Positions 19,469-31,907 are shown, numbered from the stretch's first letter. The stretch: DNA of 64,000 bases from Marchantia polymorpha subsp. ruderalis (GCA_037833965.1 AP031355.1:29785501-29849500), one strand, 5' to 3'. Notes: generated by a model not told the origin, from the sequence alone. Numbers and translations are program-made.

Positions 19469-20206
19469 CTAATCATCGTCCGGCTGAATATCGTCTAGTT
19501 CCTCTTCGACGGAGAAGCAGGCGATGAATCCCACAAACTCATCTGTCACATCGATGTCTGAAGAAAACGACGAGCAACTTTTTGCCCCCGAGGTACAACC
19601 CAAGCTGGTCGATGGTGTCTCGCCCTCATGAGGGACCTTGGTCCAAGGAACGGCGATGGTCGTCCTAGGATCTCTGGGGTCTGGAAACCGTATGCGCTGC
19701 CTCTGCCAATCACAACGCACTTGTGCACCGTACAGCCATGGTCGCCCAAGTAGGATCTCGTATCCTCTCTTCATCAAAGGCTGCAGGATGATGTAGATCA
19801 GCTGAAAATCCGCGCCTCCGATGTTTGTTCTGATATTGTGCAACATGCCCAGAGTTTGGTCCGCCAGCCTCAACACTCGCGTAGTAGGCTCGAAAGTACT
19901 AAACCCTAAGCAGCGCGCAATATCCTCCGTCATTATGTTAACTCCTGACCCTGAGTCCACCGGTACCTTGCGAACATAGCACCCACCGATCTCCACATCG
20001 ATCTCGGGAGGTCCCAGGTCTTCGCTGGTTACGTGGTACACCTCGGAGAGTTTGACCGCACGGGGCTTCCGCGGACGGCGTAGCGAAAGCATCAACATCT
20101 TTCGATACGTCTTGTTGTCTTCTAGCAGCTGGTTAAAGGTGATGCTAGCTCGCTGATTTTTTATGTCTTCCACTACATCGTAGTGGGTGTGTTGGCGTGG
20201 CGCCAA
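19469..20206 (-). pseudogene. Protease region of element A2 (fossil)
   Basis: Homologous to the end of the A1 gag-protease frame. It keeps the retropepsin motif VPVDSGSGVNIMTED and the downstream EILLGRPWLYGAQVRC block, followed by an acidic Ser/Thr-rich tail. As in A1, pol begins in an abutting frame only a few bases further on. Confidence 0.78.
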
Positions 20207-22100
20207 TGTCTTATGCTAGTCCAAGATTGCATACGGGCGAGTGGCAGAAGGCGTCGAAGTGTTCCGTCCTTCCGATTACGGAGTGCTTCTTTTAGAAGTT
20301 CGGTGACTTCGTCCTTGATGTCCGGACCGTACTCCCGTCTCAACACACGTATTGCTTCCTCGTCGGTCTTTGTATCAGGCCGCGCCGAAGTGGCTTCGCG
20401 CGTGGCCGAAGGCCTACCCGTAGACCTCGAGTCCGCCTTGCTACTTGCCTTCTCCTCTGCTCTTGTCTTCCGGTCGTCGGACTTGCGATTGTGCTTGCGA
20501 TTATCCCTTTCGTTGTCTTTCAACCTCTTCGAGCTGCGGGTCTCCACCCTGCCGCACATAACTTGTCCTTCTGGCCATTCCTCCTCCTCGTCATTCTTGT
20601 CCGAACTCAGATCGACTTGATTGACCTGCACGTCTTCCTTTGCAGGGGGAGTCACAAAACGCACAGTAGGTCGGTTTGCTGGGGGTTGGTCACACTCCAC
20701 TGATGTATGCCCAGACGTTATCCTCTAGGGTAACGTAGTTGCCATGTCCCTTGGAGCGTACCGTGGTATATGTATTGGCTGAATAGGAGTCGTAGCTGGG
20801 GTCGACTGGATGGCGTAAGCCGCATCTTCACTCGTCTCACATAGTACGGAGGGTTTTTCCACTGAGGTGCCCACTCAACTGCGTTCACTGGATAAGACGG
20901 CCGAGTGGTGAGACATTCGGTATTAGCATGTCCCACTACTCCGCACGTAGTACACCATAGGTTCGCCCGCAACCGACCTGGGGACTTCTGTCGGTCTTGA
21001 CCGCCCACCACGTGGACTTTCAAGTCCGCGAAATCCTTCACTAGGGTTTCTACCTTGGAGGCAATGTCTCCCGAACCTTTGTCCGTATTAGCCCTTCTAT
21101 GGCCCTTCTTCTTTGCCGCTCCGCGCTTCTTCTTCTTCCTATATTCCTCCGACGAGGATGTCTCCTCCTCTTCCGATGAAGCACTACCTTTGTCCGAGGA
21201 CAGTTCTTCCGACGAAGGCGTAACGCCTCGGCGTTTCCTTCGTCCTCCTTTCGGCTTTCGTCCCACCGAGTCCCGTCGCTCCCTTCCCCTTCGGTTGAGA
21301 GTGGAGGTCTCAAAGGCTTCTGCCGATGCGATGACATCTTCGATTGTATCGCACTTCCCACGCCTGCAGAAGGTTTTCATCTCCCTTGTTAACCCGGTCA
21401 CGTACCAGTCCACCGCTTGCTAGACTGAGAACGGGGATCCTGGTCCCGTCTTCGGAATTCTGTCGAGAAGGTCTTGGAACCTCTCCGTGTAATCACGAAG
21501 GTTCTCCTTCTTTTCTTGTTGGAGGTTACGCAGTTTGGTCAGCATCCAATTGTCATAGCCAAGCTCGCCGCCAACCGTCGAAGGAACTTCTCCTTCAGCT
21601 GAGCCCACGTTTGCAAACCATTCGGGTCGGTACTTTCGTGGTTGTACCAGCTGCGCGCCTTCTTGCGCAACAGGCTGGGAAATATCCGCAGTCAGTCGTC
21701 ATCACTGATCTCGCGGTTGATGACCGACACTGACTCGAACAGCTTGATGTATGAGTCGGCATCATCGTCATCCCCGCTCCCCTTGTACTTCGGTTATGAA
21801 TGTTTCGTAAAGGGTTGAGAGTACACCGGGCGAGGGTTGGCTGGTACGTCCGCCATTGGTTTGTCTGTCGACGGCTTCTGGGCGGTCTGATCTAAGTTTA
21901 GGGAAGGTTCTGTGGAGGGTATTTCTAACAGCACCGTGAGCACGAAGTTTGGTTCAGACACATTGGTGATCTCTTCGCCAGTGGTGCTAGCCGAATTGGG
22001 CTTGGGTAATGTTTCTGATGTTTTAGTTTTCTCCTTCTGACGCCGTTTTTCTTCCACGGCTTTCTCTTAATCTCGACGGAATTTGCGGGTAGCTCGCGCA
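20207..22100 (-). pseudogene. Gag region of element A2 (fossil)
   Basis: Gag relatives of A1 in several pieces: the ERFQDLLDRIPKTGPGSPFS segment, CDTIEDVIASAEAFETSTLN, a Ser/Glu/Arg/Lys-rich charged stretch, one clear zinc knuckle (CTTCGVVGHANTEC near 20950) and a Glu/Arg-rich linker before protease. Broken in a number of places. The rightmost 450 bases, up to the primer-binding site, correspond to leader and the start of gag. Confidence 0.72.
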
Positions 22101-22173
22101 CTTAGTTTGCTCCCACTTGCTCCTGTCGACATTCACCGAGCATTGCTGCTCACGTACTCCGGTGTTGACGCAC

Positions 22174-22193
22174 AGTCCCCGGCAGCGGCGCCA
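22174..22193 (-). promoter_or_regulatory. Primer-binding site of element A2 (tRNA-Asp)
   Basis: On the minus strand TGGCGCCGCTGCCGGGGACT starts 22 bases after the LTR end at 22216. It matches the complement of the plant tRNA-Asp 3' end with about one difference in the first 17. This fixes the adjoining LTR as the 5' LTR and the element as minus-strand. Confidence 0.82.
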
Positions 22194-22565
22194 AAAAGAA
22201 GTTGTTGGCTTCTTATGTAATAACCCACCAAAGGCTAAAACTGCAGTATAGCAGTAAAAAGGTCAAACCCACATGGACAGAGGCAACACACAGAGTACAA
22301 AGTGTCACATTTAACAAACTATTGAAGAGTTTGAATTCTCAGGCGACTGTCACTCCTAGAAAAAATAAAATACTGCAAGTGCTCAACTCGGAGGTCACTC
22401 GGAGGACGCACAGTGCAGCGTAGTCCACTCAACACACACCTGAAACTATAGAAACACAACTCAGAGGTCGGTTAGGACCTCTACTTAAGATTTCAGGGGG
22501 AAAGTTTCTCACGAGTACAGTCAGCGGATCTGCAGGTAGTGACTCCCAACTCCGGCTTTTACAAC

Positions 22566-24006
22566 TGTGAGACTAAACTCCCCACCCTTCAGCGTTTGTA
22601 GTCCAGGTGGGGGTTCGAGCTCCCATAATCTAACTTCGCTGAACTCAAGCCATGTGCTGTAAGTGTATCCAAGACAACGAGATCCTAAACACTTGCTCTT
22701 TCACAGACAAATTATTCAGAACTGAAAATAATAACTTGTTGTCTGCTATTTCCACAAGAGCAGCAGACAAGCTCTCTGTTACATAAAGATCCAACCCAAC
22801 TCTGGGTGACTTTCTCAATACCACAGCCGCTGTGGTCTATCCTAGCTCCGAGTCCCACTCCCAATTCCTACTCAGATTTCAGTGTCGATTTCTCAACTTC
22901 CACCTTCAGACCCCACCAGATTCCTGTCTCAGATTCAACTCTCCCTTTTCAGTGTCAAATTCAGATTCCGACTGTCAGATTTTTGTCATAGATTTCACTT
23001 CACTCTCAGCTCCCATTCTCAGATCTTCCACTTTGATTTCAGCTCCCACTCACAGATTTTACACTTCGATTTCAGCTCCCACTCACAAATTTTACACTTC
23101 AATCTCAGATCCCACTCACTGATTTTACACTTCAATCTCAGATCTCAATTTAATTTCACTCTCAGATACGACTCTCCACCCACGAGAGTTTGCTTCCTCC
23201 TACTTCGAACTCTCCACACTCCCCTCCTAATTCTCACCACTTCCCTGCAAAAATCACTCACATCCACACTCTATTTCTCCTGCAGATCCCACCAGCGTCT
23301 CCACACAATGGCACACCACACAATCCCAACACGCAGGCCAAAAAGTCCTCTCCAACGTCCAAGGGCCGAGTTGCCCGCAGGCCGCTTGAATGCCGTTCCC
23401 GCAATGATGGGCAACGGCCTGGTTCCCATGTGCGACTTCATGCCCCGCCGTCCTATTTCCCACGCTTGACTTCACGCCGCCGCCACTGCCACACCTGTAC
23501 AGTCTTAATTCATGACCGCGTCAACATCCGCCGTCCAAAATCTTCTTCCGCGCACCGCCGAAGGCATCCTCCAACTCTTTGGGCCGAAGGACCTTCTATC
23601 TGTTATCGCCGAAAGCCTTTCGCCTAACCATGTCAGCCGCTTTCGACGCTCATAACTCAGTGATCTCTCATCCGTTTCAAGAGGTCTTGGTGTCGTTTGA
23701 ACGAGCGTCGCGAGCTCTTTCCAAAAAAACACTAATTGAGTCAAGGCGTCACACATTGAAAACGTTATGAGGGTTTCACTGTTTCGCCGAAGGCCTTTCC
23801 CCGAAGGGACTTCACCGAAGGCACTTCGCCGAAAACCTTGCCCCGAAGGCCCCCTTCCGCACCTTTTGCCCCCTAACCATCACACCAACTCCTAATCTTG
23901 CCAAAACTTTCAGAAAAACCCCAAGCATAATTTTGCAAGAGCTTAAATCCAAAATTTTAACTCCCATAAGGGTAAAAAGACATGTGAGCATAGTTTTGTG
24001 CTCACA
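22566..24006 (-). mobile_element. Family-C solo LTR with ACAAC target repeat
   Basis: A 1441-bp segment with TGTGAGAC...CTCACA ends, flanked by ACAAC at 22561-22565 and again at 24007-24011. Outside it the R-U5 sequence of the A2 LTR is continuous, so this is a clean insertion. No coding domains are visible, which fits a solo LTR. Orientation is inferred from its U3-like module near 23620-23770, which resembles the one in family-A LTRs on the minus strand. It is younger than the A2 LTR. Confidence 0.75.
22985..23165. repeat. Short tandem array in the family-C LTR
   Basis: About four to five diverged copies of a 36-40-bp unit built on CAGATTTTACACTTC and TCAGCTCCCACTCACA. On the plus strand it is a pyrimidine-rich tract with no strong coding signal. 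Confidence 0.7.
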
Positions 24007-24832
24007 ACAACCCTTCCAATAGTTTTTGCTAGTGCAGGGCTCCCGGTTTGGACTTCCTTCTTCGGATGCGGTATCTTCGTCAGACCAAAGTCACTCACAC
24101 GCGGTGAACAACACACCAAACTCACAAAACGCGCAGAGAATACACGTCTGAACTGAGAAACTCAACTGAGAAAAGATTCAGTAGCTCACCATAACAGTCT
24201 ATTGACGAGTTTGAATTCTTTGGCACTAGTGATTCCCATAAATACTGCAGAGGTTTGCCCCGAGGGCGCCTTCTGCAGCGTAACCTTTATTACAACCAAG
24301 GTTTACTCGAAGTAACAAAACTTCACTTTGGCATTCAGGGGAAACATCCCGAAGGAGTACAATCAGGAACAATCACCCGAAGGTGTAGGAACGAACTGTT
24401 CAAGTATCTAACCAGTTACTAGCTCTGAGCATTCAGCAATTACCCGCAGGTGTAGATCCAAACTGCTCAAGTATTTAACTAGTACACTGGCTCTGAACAT
24501 TCGGCCAAAGGCCTTCAGCTACAAAATGCGGTATCTTCGTCAAGCTGTAGCTACTCTTGCGCGGTGACAGAACTAAGGACACAAACACGCAGAGAAAATG
24601 AGTTCCTGATCTGCACTTCCGAAACTGGAAGAATCCCAAGGCAAGACGCCTTGAACTACTTTATACCCTCTAAGTCCTAACTAACACTCTACGCTTGCAC
24701 TACACTACACTACGCTGCAGCACCCTGCAGATCCTGTACTGTGCCTTCTGCGCGACGGACTGCCGCGCGCTAACTCCCTACCCGATCAGTCTTTAGCTCG
24801 ACTGCGCAAGCCTAGCCGCCGCAACACCACAG

Positions 24833-26706
24833 TCACCTCCGACTGTCACCCGACATCAAACCCGCCACACGAAGCTCTAACTCGCGCAAGGTGAGTTTCT
24901 CCTGCGCAACCACTTCCCAGAGGGTGTATCCTCTGAGATAATGGTTGACTCGCTTCACCAACTCTTCCTTCGTACAATCTGCCTTCCGCCGGCGATCGTC
25001 TTCAACCACTACCAACTGCAACTCTGCGTCCGCACGCTGTGCCCTCAATTCGCCGCACTCCGATTGCAGTTTGTGGATTAACTCTTCATCCGCCTAGCGT
25101 GCGAGCTGACAATGCTCTAGCAACCGTGTCTGCCTGACGAGCTCCTCTGACAAAATTTGATTCTAAGTCTGCTTAGAATCCAGCTCATCCGCGAGCTTCG
25201 CTTTCTTCTTGGCGAACTCCTTCTTCGCCTCCTCAAACTTCTCATCGCGCGTCTGGTCGACGGCCTTCTGCAGCTTCTGCGAAAGAGCAATGTGGCCCCG
25301 TAGTGCCTCCTTCTTCAATCGCAGATCCTTAATGTCCCCCTCCAAGCGTGCCAACAACTTGCTAGTTCGGACTTTAGTGCGAGTCCGCCTACGCACTAAT
25401 TCGACGTAGGATCCAGGTTGGCGGGGGTCTGCGTACTTCGTCACCTTGCAATCGAGATATCTCAGCAGAGGTACCATCTGCTCGCATAGTGCCTGCCACC
25501 GATTGCCCCTCCTCCTCGTCCGAGCCCGATTCTCCTTCTCCGTCATCCTCCGAACTGAGGATTTCGGTCGCCACTGAATTCCCTGGCGATTCTCGGGAGT
25601 TGGGCTGCGTAGCGTCTGCTTCTGCTACTGCTGCCGCTGCACTACTCCCTGCCAAAATGTCTAAGGCGGTGGGGGATCCTTTCGCTACCAATGCCGCAGC
25701 GCCGAAGGCGTCCACCGCCGAAGGCGGCTGTGCCAAAGGCGTTTCTGCCGGCGGCTGTGCCAAAGGCACACGTGCCTCTTCCTTCTTCTTGTCGTCTTGC
25801 TCCTCTGATGGGTCTTTCGCCGAAGGCGGCTCACCTGAAGTCCCTTGGGCCGAAGGCCCTTGAGCCAAAGGCGCACCTTCCGGCGGTTCTTCCGCCGAAG
25901 GCGCTTGCCCCGAAGGCTCCCTACTCGCAATCTCTTGGGTCCAAGGCCCTTGAATCGAAGGCGCATTTTCCGCCGGCTCCATTCCCTTCCTCCGCTGCGC
26001 CGAAGGCTCCAGCCCTGAAGGCGAGTCCGCACACGGTATTTGCGCAAAACACCTATCTGTCGCCGGCACGTTCGTTGGTGCCGCGTGTCGTCTCTCCTGG
26101 CCCGAAGGCCATCTTGCTTCCGCCGAAGGCGTCCGTGCCTTCGGTGTAGGGAGGTCCGCTGACCCCTCCGCAGTCCGTGTGTTCCCATCCTCCTCCGAGG
26201 ATAGTGACTCCTTCTCTCCTGCGGCACGTCCCGTCTCCGCGCTACTTGCAGGCAACACGAGCCTGCGTGCTTTCGGCTTCGGCCGACTGTAGAGCTCGTG
26301 CAGTGGCCGCTTCTGTTTGAGAACAGCCGAATCGCGATGTTGGGTCTTCTCTGCTTCTCCCTTCCATCTCCGCTTCCGGGGCACTCGCGCTACGAGTGAT
26401 TCTCCTTCAGCTCTTGGTTGGGCTGGTGGCGTGGAGGCAGGAGTCTCTTCCTCGTCGGTGTCAACCTCGACGTCCTTCACATATCGCCCGGGATTGCTGC
26501 GTGACAGCAATGGAAACTGAACTCGCTCGGTCGCGGTCAAGCAACCCATTGACCAATAGAAATTGATCATGAAGGGGGAGAGGTGATTGATCAATGCCCC
26601 CTTCTCCTCAATCGCATGCTGCCGCGTTATCTTCCATAGAATACGCGCCTAGTGAATTGGAGCTCCAATCAACGCCAGCTCCACGAATGCCACCTGCCAA
26701 GAAGTG
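24833..26706 (-). pseudogene. Decayed copy of the LTR-borne protein frame (A2 LTR)
   Basis: Homologous to residues about 235-1000 of the protein at 14319-17435: INHLSPFMINFY at the right end, the RVPRKRRW step, a Pro/Ser/Ala-rich middle made of GCCGAAGGC-type palindromes, SVATEIL, the acidic run, VPLLRYLDCKVTKYADP, and the coiled-coil part down to LTLRELELRVAGL. Its amino end is cut by the LTR edge at 26707. Broken, with several breaks. Confidence 0.75.
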
Positions 26707-28502
26707 TGTAATAACCCACCAAAGGCTAAAACTGCAGTATAGTAGCAAAAAGGTCGAACCCATAGGGACAGAGGCAACATACAGAGTACAAAGTGTCATG
26801 TTTGAGAATTCAAACTCTTCAAACATTGAAGAGTTTGAATTCTCAGGCGACTGTCACTCCCAGAAATACTGCAAGTGTTCAACTCGGAGGTCCCTCGGAG
26901 GACGCACAGTGCAGCGTAGTTCACTCAACACACACCTGAAACTATAGAAACACAACTCAGAGGTCGGTTAGGACCTCTACTTAAGATTTTAGGGGGAAAG
27001 TCTCTCACGAGTACATTCAGCGAATCTGCAAATAGTGACTTCCAACTCCGGCTTTTACAACCCTTCCACTAGTTTCTGCTAGTGCAGGGCACCCGGGTCG
27101 GACTTCCTCTGCGGTATCTTCTTCAAACCGAAGTCACTCACACGCGGTGAACAACACACCCAACTCACAAAACGCGCCGAGAACACAGGTCCGAACTAAG
27201 AAACTCAACTGAGAAAAGATCCAGTAGCACACCATAACAGTCTATTGACGAGTTTGAATTCTCAGGCACTAGTTGTAATAACCCACCAAAGGCTAAAACT
27301 GCAGTATGGTGGTAAAAAGATCGAACCCACAGGGACAGAGGCAACACACAGAGTAAAAGTGTCACGTTTAACAGACTTTTGTAGAGTTTGAATTCTAGGC
27401 GACTGTCACTCCCAGAAATACTGCAGTGCTCGACTCGGAGGCTCGACTCGGAGGAGGATCTCGACTCGGAGGATGCTCGGAGGATGCACGGTACAGCGTG
27501 GTCACTCAACACACACACACACACACACACACACCTGAAAACTGGCAAAAGCACAACTCGGAGGTCGGTCAGGACCTCCGCTTCGGATTTCAGGAGGAAA
27601 GTGTCTCAAAAGTTCACTCAGAGGTTCTGCAGGTAGTGACTCCCACTCCGGCTTTTACTGCCCTCCCGCCAGGAACTAGCGTAGGGTACCCGGACTGGAC
27701 TTCCCACTTCGGAACGAAGCCTCTTCATACGCCGTGGACGTCTCCCTCGACTCTCACACCAATCGCAGGGAGTGCAGGCCCGACTGAGAACTTGACTGAG
27801 ACCCAATCCAATAACACACACACACACAACCTGAATTGCAAACCAAGGCTTACACGAAGTAATAAAACTTCACTTTGGCATTCAGGGGAAACTTCCCGTA
27901 GGAGTACAATCAGGATATGTCACTCGAAGGAGTAAGGGGGAACTGTTCAAGTCTCTAACTCGCAGCCGGCTCTGAGCATCAGTAATCACCCGCAGGTGCA
28001 GATTCGCACTACTCAAGTCTCTAACCGGGTACTAGCTCTGAACATTCAGCCGAAGGCCTTCAACTACAACATACGGTAACTTCGCTATGCTGCAGTTTCT
28101 CTACGTGGTGCCAGGACCAAAATGCACAAACACGTCAAGAAAGTGAGTTCCTGATCTGCACTTCCGAAACTGGAAGAGTCCCAGGGCAAAACGCCTTGAA
28201 CTACTTTATACTCTCTAAGGTCCTAACTAACACTACGCTACCCGCTAGGGTGCGAGCCGCAACAGATCCTACACCTGAGGAGTCGGCGGCTACCTTCCCC
28301 TCTAACTTACAACCTAAATCTAACCCTAACCCTAAATCTGAATCCTAAGTCTACTGTACAGAGCCGCCAGCGTCTTTACATCCGAGATCTGAGGCTGAAT
28401 ATTTGCAGGTATGCGTGGCCAACTGAGATCAACGGCCCCACCAAATTTCAGATCCATCCGACCGTCCATCGCAAAGATATGGACTCCGCAAGATCTCTGA
28501 AC

Positions 28503-28612
28503 CGCATCCGGTTTGCCGACCTTGAGTTCGCCGACTCCGAGTTTGCCGACTTGAAGTTCGCCGACCTCGAGTTTGCCGACCTCAAGTTCGCCGACTCCGA
28601 GTTCTCCGAAGG
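28503..28612. repeat. Smaller block of the 15-bp tandem repeat
   Basis: About seven units of the CCGACCTCGAGTTCG type, diverged, within the solo LTR. It is separated from the main array by a U3-like module. Confidence 0.8.
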
Positions 28613-28871
28613 CGTTGACCGCCGAAGACGCACTTCCGCACCTTTGCCTATTTGTAACAGTCACTCCCGACACCCATAACTCACAGATCCTTGATCCGTG
28701 AGATCAAGAGTTCTTGGGCTCGTTGGAACGAGCGCGTCGAGCTCTTTCTAACGAGACCCTAACTGAGTCAAACCATTACGAGTTGAAAGAGTTATGCCGG
28801 TTTTATCCTTCGCCGAAGGCACACTGTCGAAGGCTTGTTATCTGTTATCGCCAAAGGCGCCCGCACGATGT

Positions 28872-29280
28872 TTCGCCGACTCCGAGTTCTCTGACCTCAA
28901 GTTTTCCGACTTGAAGTTCGCCGACCTCGAGTTCGCCGACCTCAAGTTCTCCGACCTCGAGTTCTCCGACTTGAAGTTCGCCGACCTCGAGTTCGCCGAC
29001 CTCAAGTTTTCCGACCTCGAGTTTGCTGACTTGAAGTTCTTTGACCTCGAGTTCGCCGACCTCAAGTTTGCCGACTCCGAGTTTGCTGACTTGAAGTTCT
29101 TTGACCTCGAGTTCGCCGACCTCAAGTTTTCCGACCTCGAGTTTGCTGACTTGAAGTTCTTTGACCTCGAGTTCGCCGACCTCAAGTTTGCCGACTCCGA
29201 GTTTGCTGACTTGAAGTTCTTTGACCTCGAGTTCGCCAACCTCAAGTTTTCCGACCTCGAGTTTGCCGACTTGAAGTTGA
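28872..29280. repeat. 15-bp tandem array with higher-order periodicity
   Basis: About 27 units alternating CCGACCTCGAGTTCG, CCGACCTCAAGTTCT and CCGACTTGAAGTTCG. Longer periods of 60 and 120 bp are plain: 29041-29100 and 29161-29220 match, as do most of 29101-29160 and 29221-29280. Because 15 is a multiple of three, several frames stay open on both strands (for example a DLEFADLKF repeat); I treat those as by-products and not as genes. Confidence 0.9.
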
Positions 29281-30080
29281 CCCGAAGATGTCCGTCGCCG
29301 AAGGCGAACATCTAGGGCCGAAGGTGGATATTCTGCTGACGACGAACTCCTTCCGCCTATCCGTAAGCGTTCTCCTTCGCATCTTCCGACAGTCACAACT
29401 CCCTGAGTCCTCATCCGTTCCAGGCTTTCTTGGGCTCGTTAGAACGAGCGCGTCGAGTTCTTTCCAACGAGACCCTAAGTAACTCAAGGCGTTAAGAATT
29501 GAGGAAGTTATGAGTGATCTACCGCCGAAGGTGCTCGAAGCGAGTCCTGCAGCGTGAACCGCCCGTTCCATTCCAAGCGTTCCACTGTGGCCTAAGCCCA
29601 AAACCCCTTGACTGTCCTCGATCCTCTTTTTACTCTGGCTTTGCGTACCGATTACTATTTACGGCTGCTACCACGGTACTTACTAATAAAAAATGTTCTA
29701 ATTCCGACGAAAAACAAAAAGTGGGTTACCACACTAGTCATTCCCAGAAATACCACAGAGGTTTGCCCCGAAGGCGCCTTCTGCAGCGTAACCTGAATTA
29801 CAACCAAGGTTTACTCAAAGTAACAAAACTTCACTTTGGCATTCAGGGAAAACATCCCGAAGGAGTACAATCAGAAACAATCACCCGAAGGTGTAGGCAC
29901 GAACTATTCAAGTATCTAACCAGTTACTAGCTCTGAGCATTCAGCAATTACCCGCAAGTGTAGATCCAAACTACTCAAGTATCTAACCAGTACACTGGCT
30001 CTAAACATTCGGCCGAAGGCCTTCAGCTACAAAATGCGGTATCTTCGTCAAGCTGTAGCTCCTCTTGCGCAGTGACAGAA

Positions 30081-31656
30081 TTGCAACCTCCGGGCTGACT
30101 CTCACTCAGGTTTACCTCAGATGGCTTTTCGGTAGCTCATCATGATTCTAGAAGACTAGGATTCCGCATCATACTCATAACCTAAACACCCTCTCACACA
30201 ATCTCTCAAGATATCACTCCAACTCATACACTCATCGACACTCCAAGGTATTGAAAATTTGTCACTCTTTCATATATGAAACAAGTCTCTACACATGAAC
30301 TCTCCAAACTTGCTTGAGAGGCTCTTCCCTACCTCTCTATATATACTACTTCACTCATTTTTCCATAAGGTGGAAACCACTCAAAAGGTCTCTCCCAGAA
30401 ACGTTATCTACTAGGCCAAAACTGCGAATAAAGAAACCCAAAACTTTTGCTCTCTTATCCTGATTTTGTACCCCCTAAACTTCAAATCATCATAACTTAC
30501 TCTCTAGCCGTGATCTCTCAATGTAATTTTGAGTGTAATTTTGACTTGCACGTAGTTAATCTTCCAATACACACGCGTAAGAAGTTTCAAAGCCTAACTT
30601 TAAATACACAAAAAGTAATTTACTCTGTACAAACTTTCTAGAGAGCAAACTTTTGGTACCTGTGAAAACCCTCTCAACTTCTAACTCTCATATCTTTCTG
30701 TTAACACATGATCTGGACCTGCAACAAACACGTAAACGTTCTCTATCTTCCACTCTAAAATCAATAAAAACTTTGAAAAATACCTTCAAAAATACTTTTT
30801 CGGTGTCTAAGATCACTTTTCTCTCGAAAAGACCTGTTTATGTGAACAAAACATACAAAATTACTTCTAGGCTATCATATGAGACTATTGGATAAACAAA
30901 GGGAATTTCGCTCTCAAGCACACTCTCCGCTCTTTCATTCCCAATGTTAACACCAAGTGATCCCTCATGGATTCGATTTCTCTCGAGCTAGAAATCGAAT
31001 CCTAAACATTTCGCCTTCTAGATTGAAGTCCCGGCAACGGAACCAAAAATGCAACCTCCGGGCTGACTCTCACTCAGGTTTACCTCAGATGGCTTTTCGG
31101 TAGCTCATCATGATTCTAGAAGACTAGGATTCCGCATCATACTCATAACCTAAACACCCTCTCACACAATCTCTCAAGATATCACTCCAACTCATACACT
31201 CATCGACACTCCAAGGTATTGAAAATTTGTCACTCTTTCATATATGAAACAAGTCTCTACATATGAACTCTCCAAACTTGCTTAAGAGGCTCTTCCCTAC
31301 CTCTCTATATATACTACTTGAGAATTTACCATAGTAACAAATGGTAATTTCTATCTAACTTACTTTTACGAAGATAAACCATAGTAAGGTTGACTAGTTA
31401 TCAATATGTGGCAACATGCCATTGGCCTTTTAAACCTTCTAGATGTTTACTAATCCCTAGATTGAAGTGGCAACATGCCATTTGTGCCTTTCCCACTTCT
31501 AGAACTTCCACTTTCCACTAAGTCAACATTAGACTTAGTCTCACCAATGGAATACTCCTTACTTTAGTCAAACCAATCAAAACTAAACATGAAGTTCAAA
31601 AGTCTTTTCTCTTGGAATCTAGACTTTTGTACAAGACAAAATAGAAGTGCTCACTC
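30081..31656 (-). mobile_element. Reduced family-B retrotransposon copy
   Basis: Minus-strand relative of 3256-11113. It has LTR sequence at both sides (the TGCAACCTCCGGG terminus occurs at 30081 and again near 31050), a leader region and the primer-binding site in reverse complement near 31030, but no gag-pol. It is broken and strongly reduced, with at least two large losses. It differs visibly from the young copy and is older. It sits inside the family-A LTR remnant A3. Confidence 0.8.
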
Positions 31657-31907
31657 AAGGAGTTACGAATTGAGAAAGTTCAAATGAGTGTTCTACCGCC
31701 GAAGGTGCTCGAAGCGGGTCCTGCAGCATGAACCGCCCGTTCCATCCCAAGCGTTTGACTGTGGCCTAAGCCCAAAACTCCTTGACTGTCCTCGATCCTC
31801 TTTTTACTCTGGTTTTGCGTACCGATTACTATTTATAGCTGCTACCGCGGTACTTACTATTCAAAAATGTTATAGTTTCGACGAAAAACAAAAAGTGGGT
31901 TACCACA

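Larger units (their letters stand above)
18445..26706 (-). mobile_element. Ty3/gypsy LTR retrotransposon A2 (opposite strand, left part outside window)
   Basis: Fossil relative of A1 on the minus strand. Reading right to left: a 5' LTR whose end is at 22216, a primer-binding site at 22174-22193, gag with charged low-complexity sequence and a zinc knuckle, protease, and the first part of reverse transcriptase. A1 interrupts it at 18444/18445; the rest lies left of the window. The element is broken, with several breaks in its coding parts, and its LTR has taken a solo LTR of another family. It is the oldest layer of this stack. Confidence 0.8.
22216..26706 (-). repeat. 5' LTR of element A2 with nested solo LTR and LTR-borne frame remnant
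   Basis: From the LTR end next to the primer-binding site (TGTAATAACCC on the plus strand), R-U5 runs to 22565, is interrupted by the family-C solo LTR, and resumes at 24007. The TATA region is near 24660 and a decayed copy of the LTR-borne frame follows to 26706, where another family-A LTR end abuts. This shows independently of A1 that the long frame lies upstream of the TATA box within the LTR. The U3 start is not present as one piece. Confidence 0.72.
27274..29733 (-). mobile_element. Family-A solo LTR (A4) with CTAGT target repeat, lacking the long frame
   Basis: A 2460-bp unit from TGTAATAACCC to GGTTACCACA, flanked by CTAGT at 27269-27273 and 29734-29738, inside the R-U5 of A3. Minus-strand order is a U3 start like that of A1, a tandem 15-bp array, a second U3-like module (28690-28800), a TATA region near 28205 and R-U5 with an (AC)n run. 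It fixes both ends of the family-A LTR. Unlike A1 and A2 it carries no copy of the LTR-borne protein frame. Confidence 0.85.
26707..31907 (-). mobile_element. Family-A LTR remnant A3, split by two later insertions
   Basis: R-U5 at 26707-27273 continues at 29734-30080 on the far side of a solo LTR, and a U3 start (to TACCACA at 31907) follows a reduced family-B copy. The three pieces are collinear with one minus-strand family-A LTR. The bases beyond its two ends do not match (AAGTG left, ATGAG right), so I see no target repeat; the locus has been rearranged. Broken. Confidence 0.62.

Noticed and set aside
28305-28345. CCCTAACCCTAAA-like telomeric motif
   Set aside because: Only about three imperfect units inside an LTR; too short to indicate an interstitial telomere block.
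28794-29315. Long frames on both strands over the 15-bp tandem array
   Set aside because: The unit length is a multiple of three, so open frames on several strands follow automatically; there is no domain and no start context.
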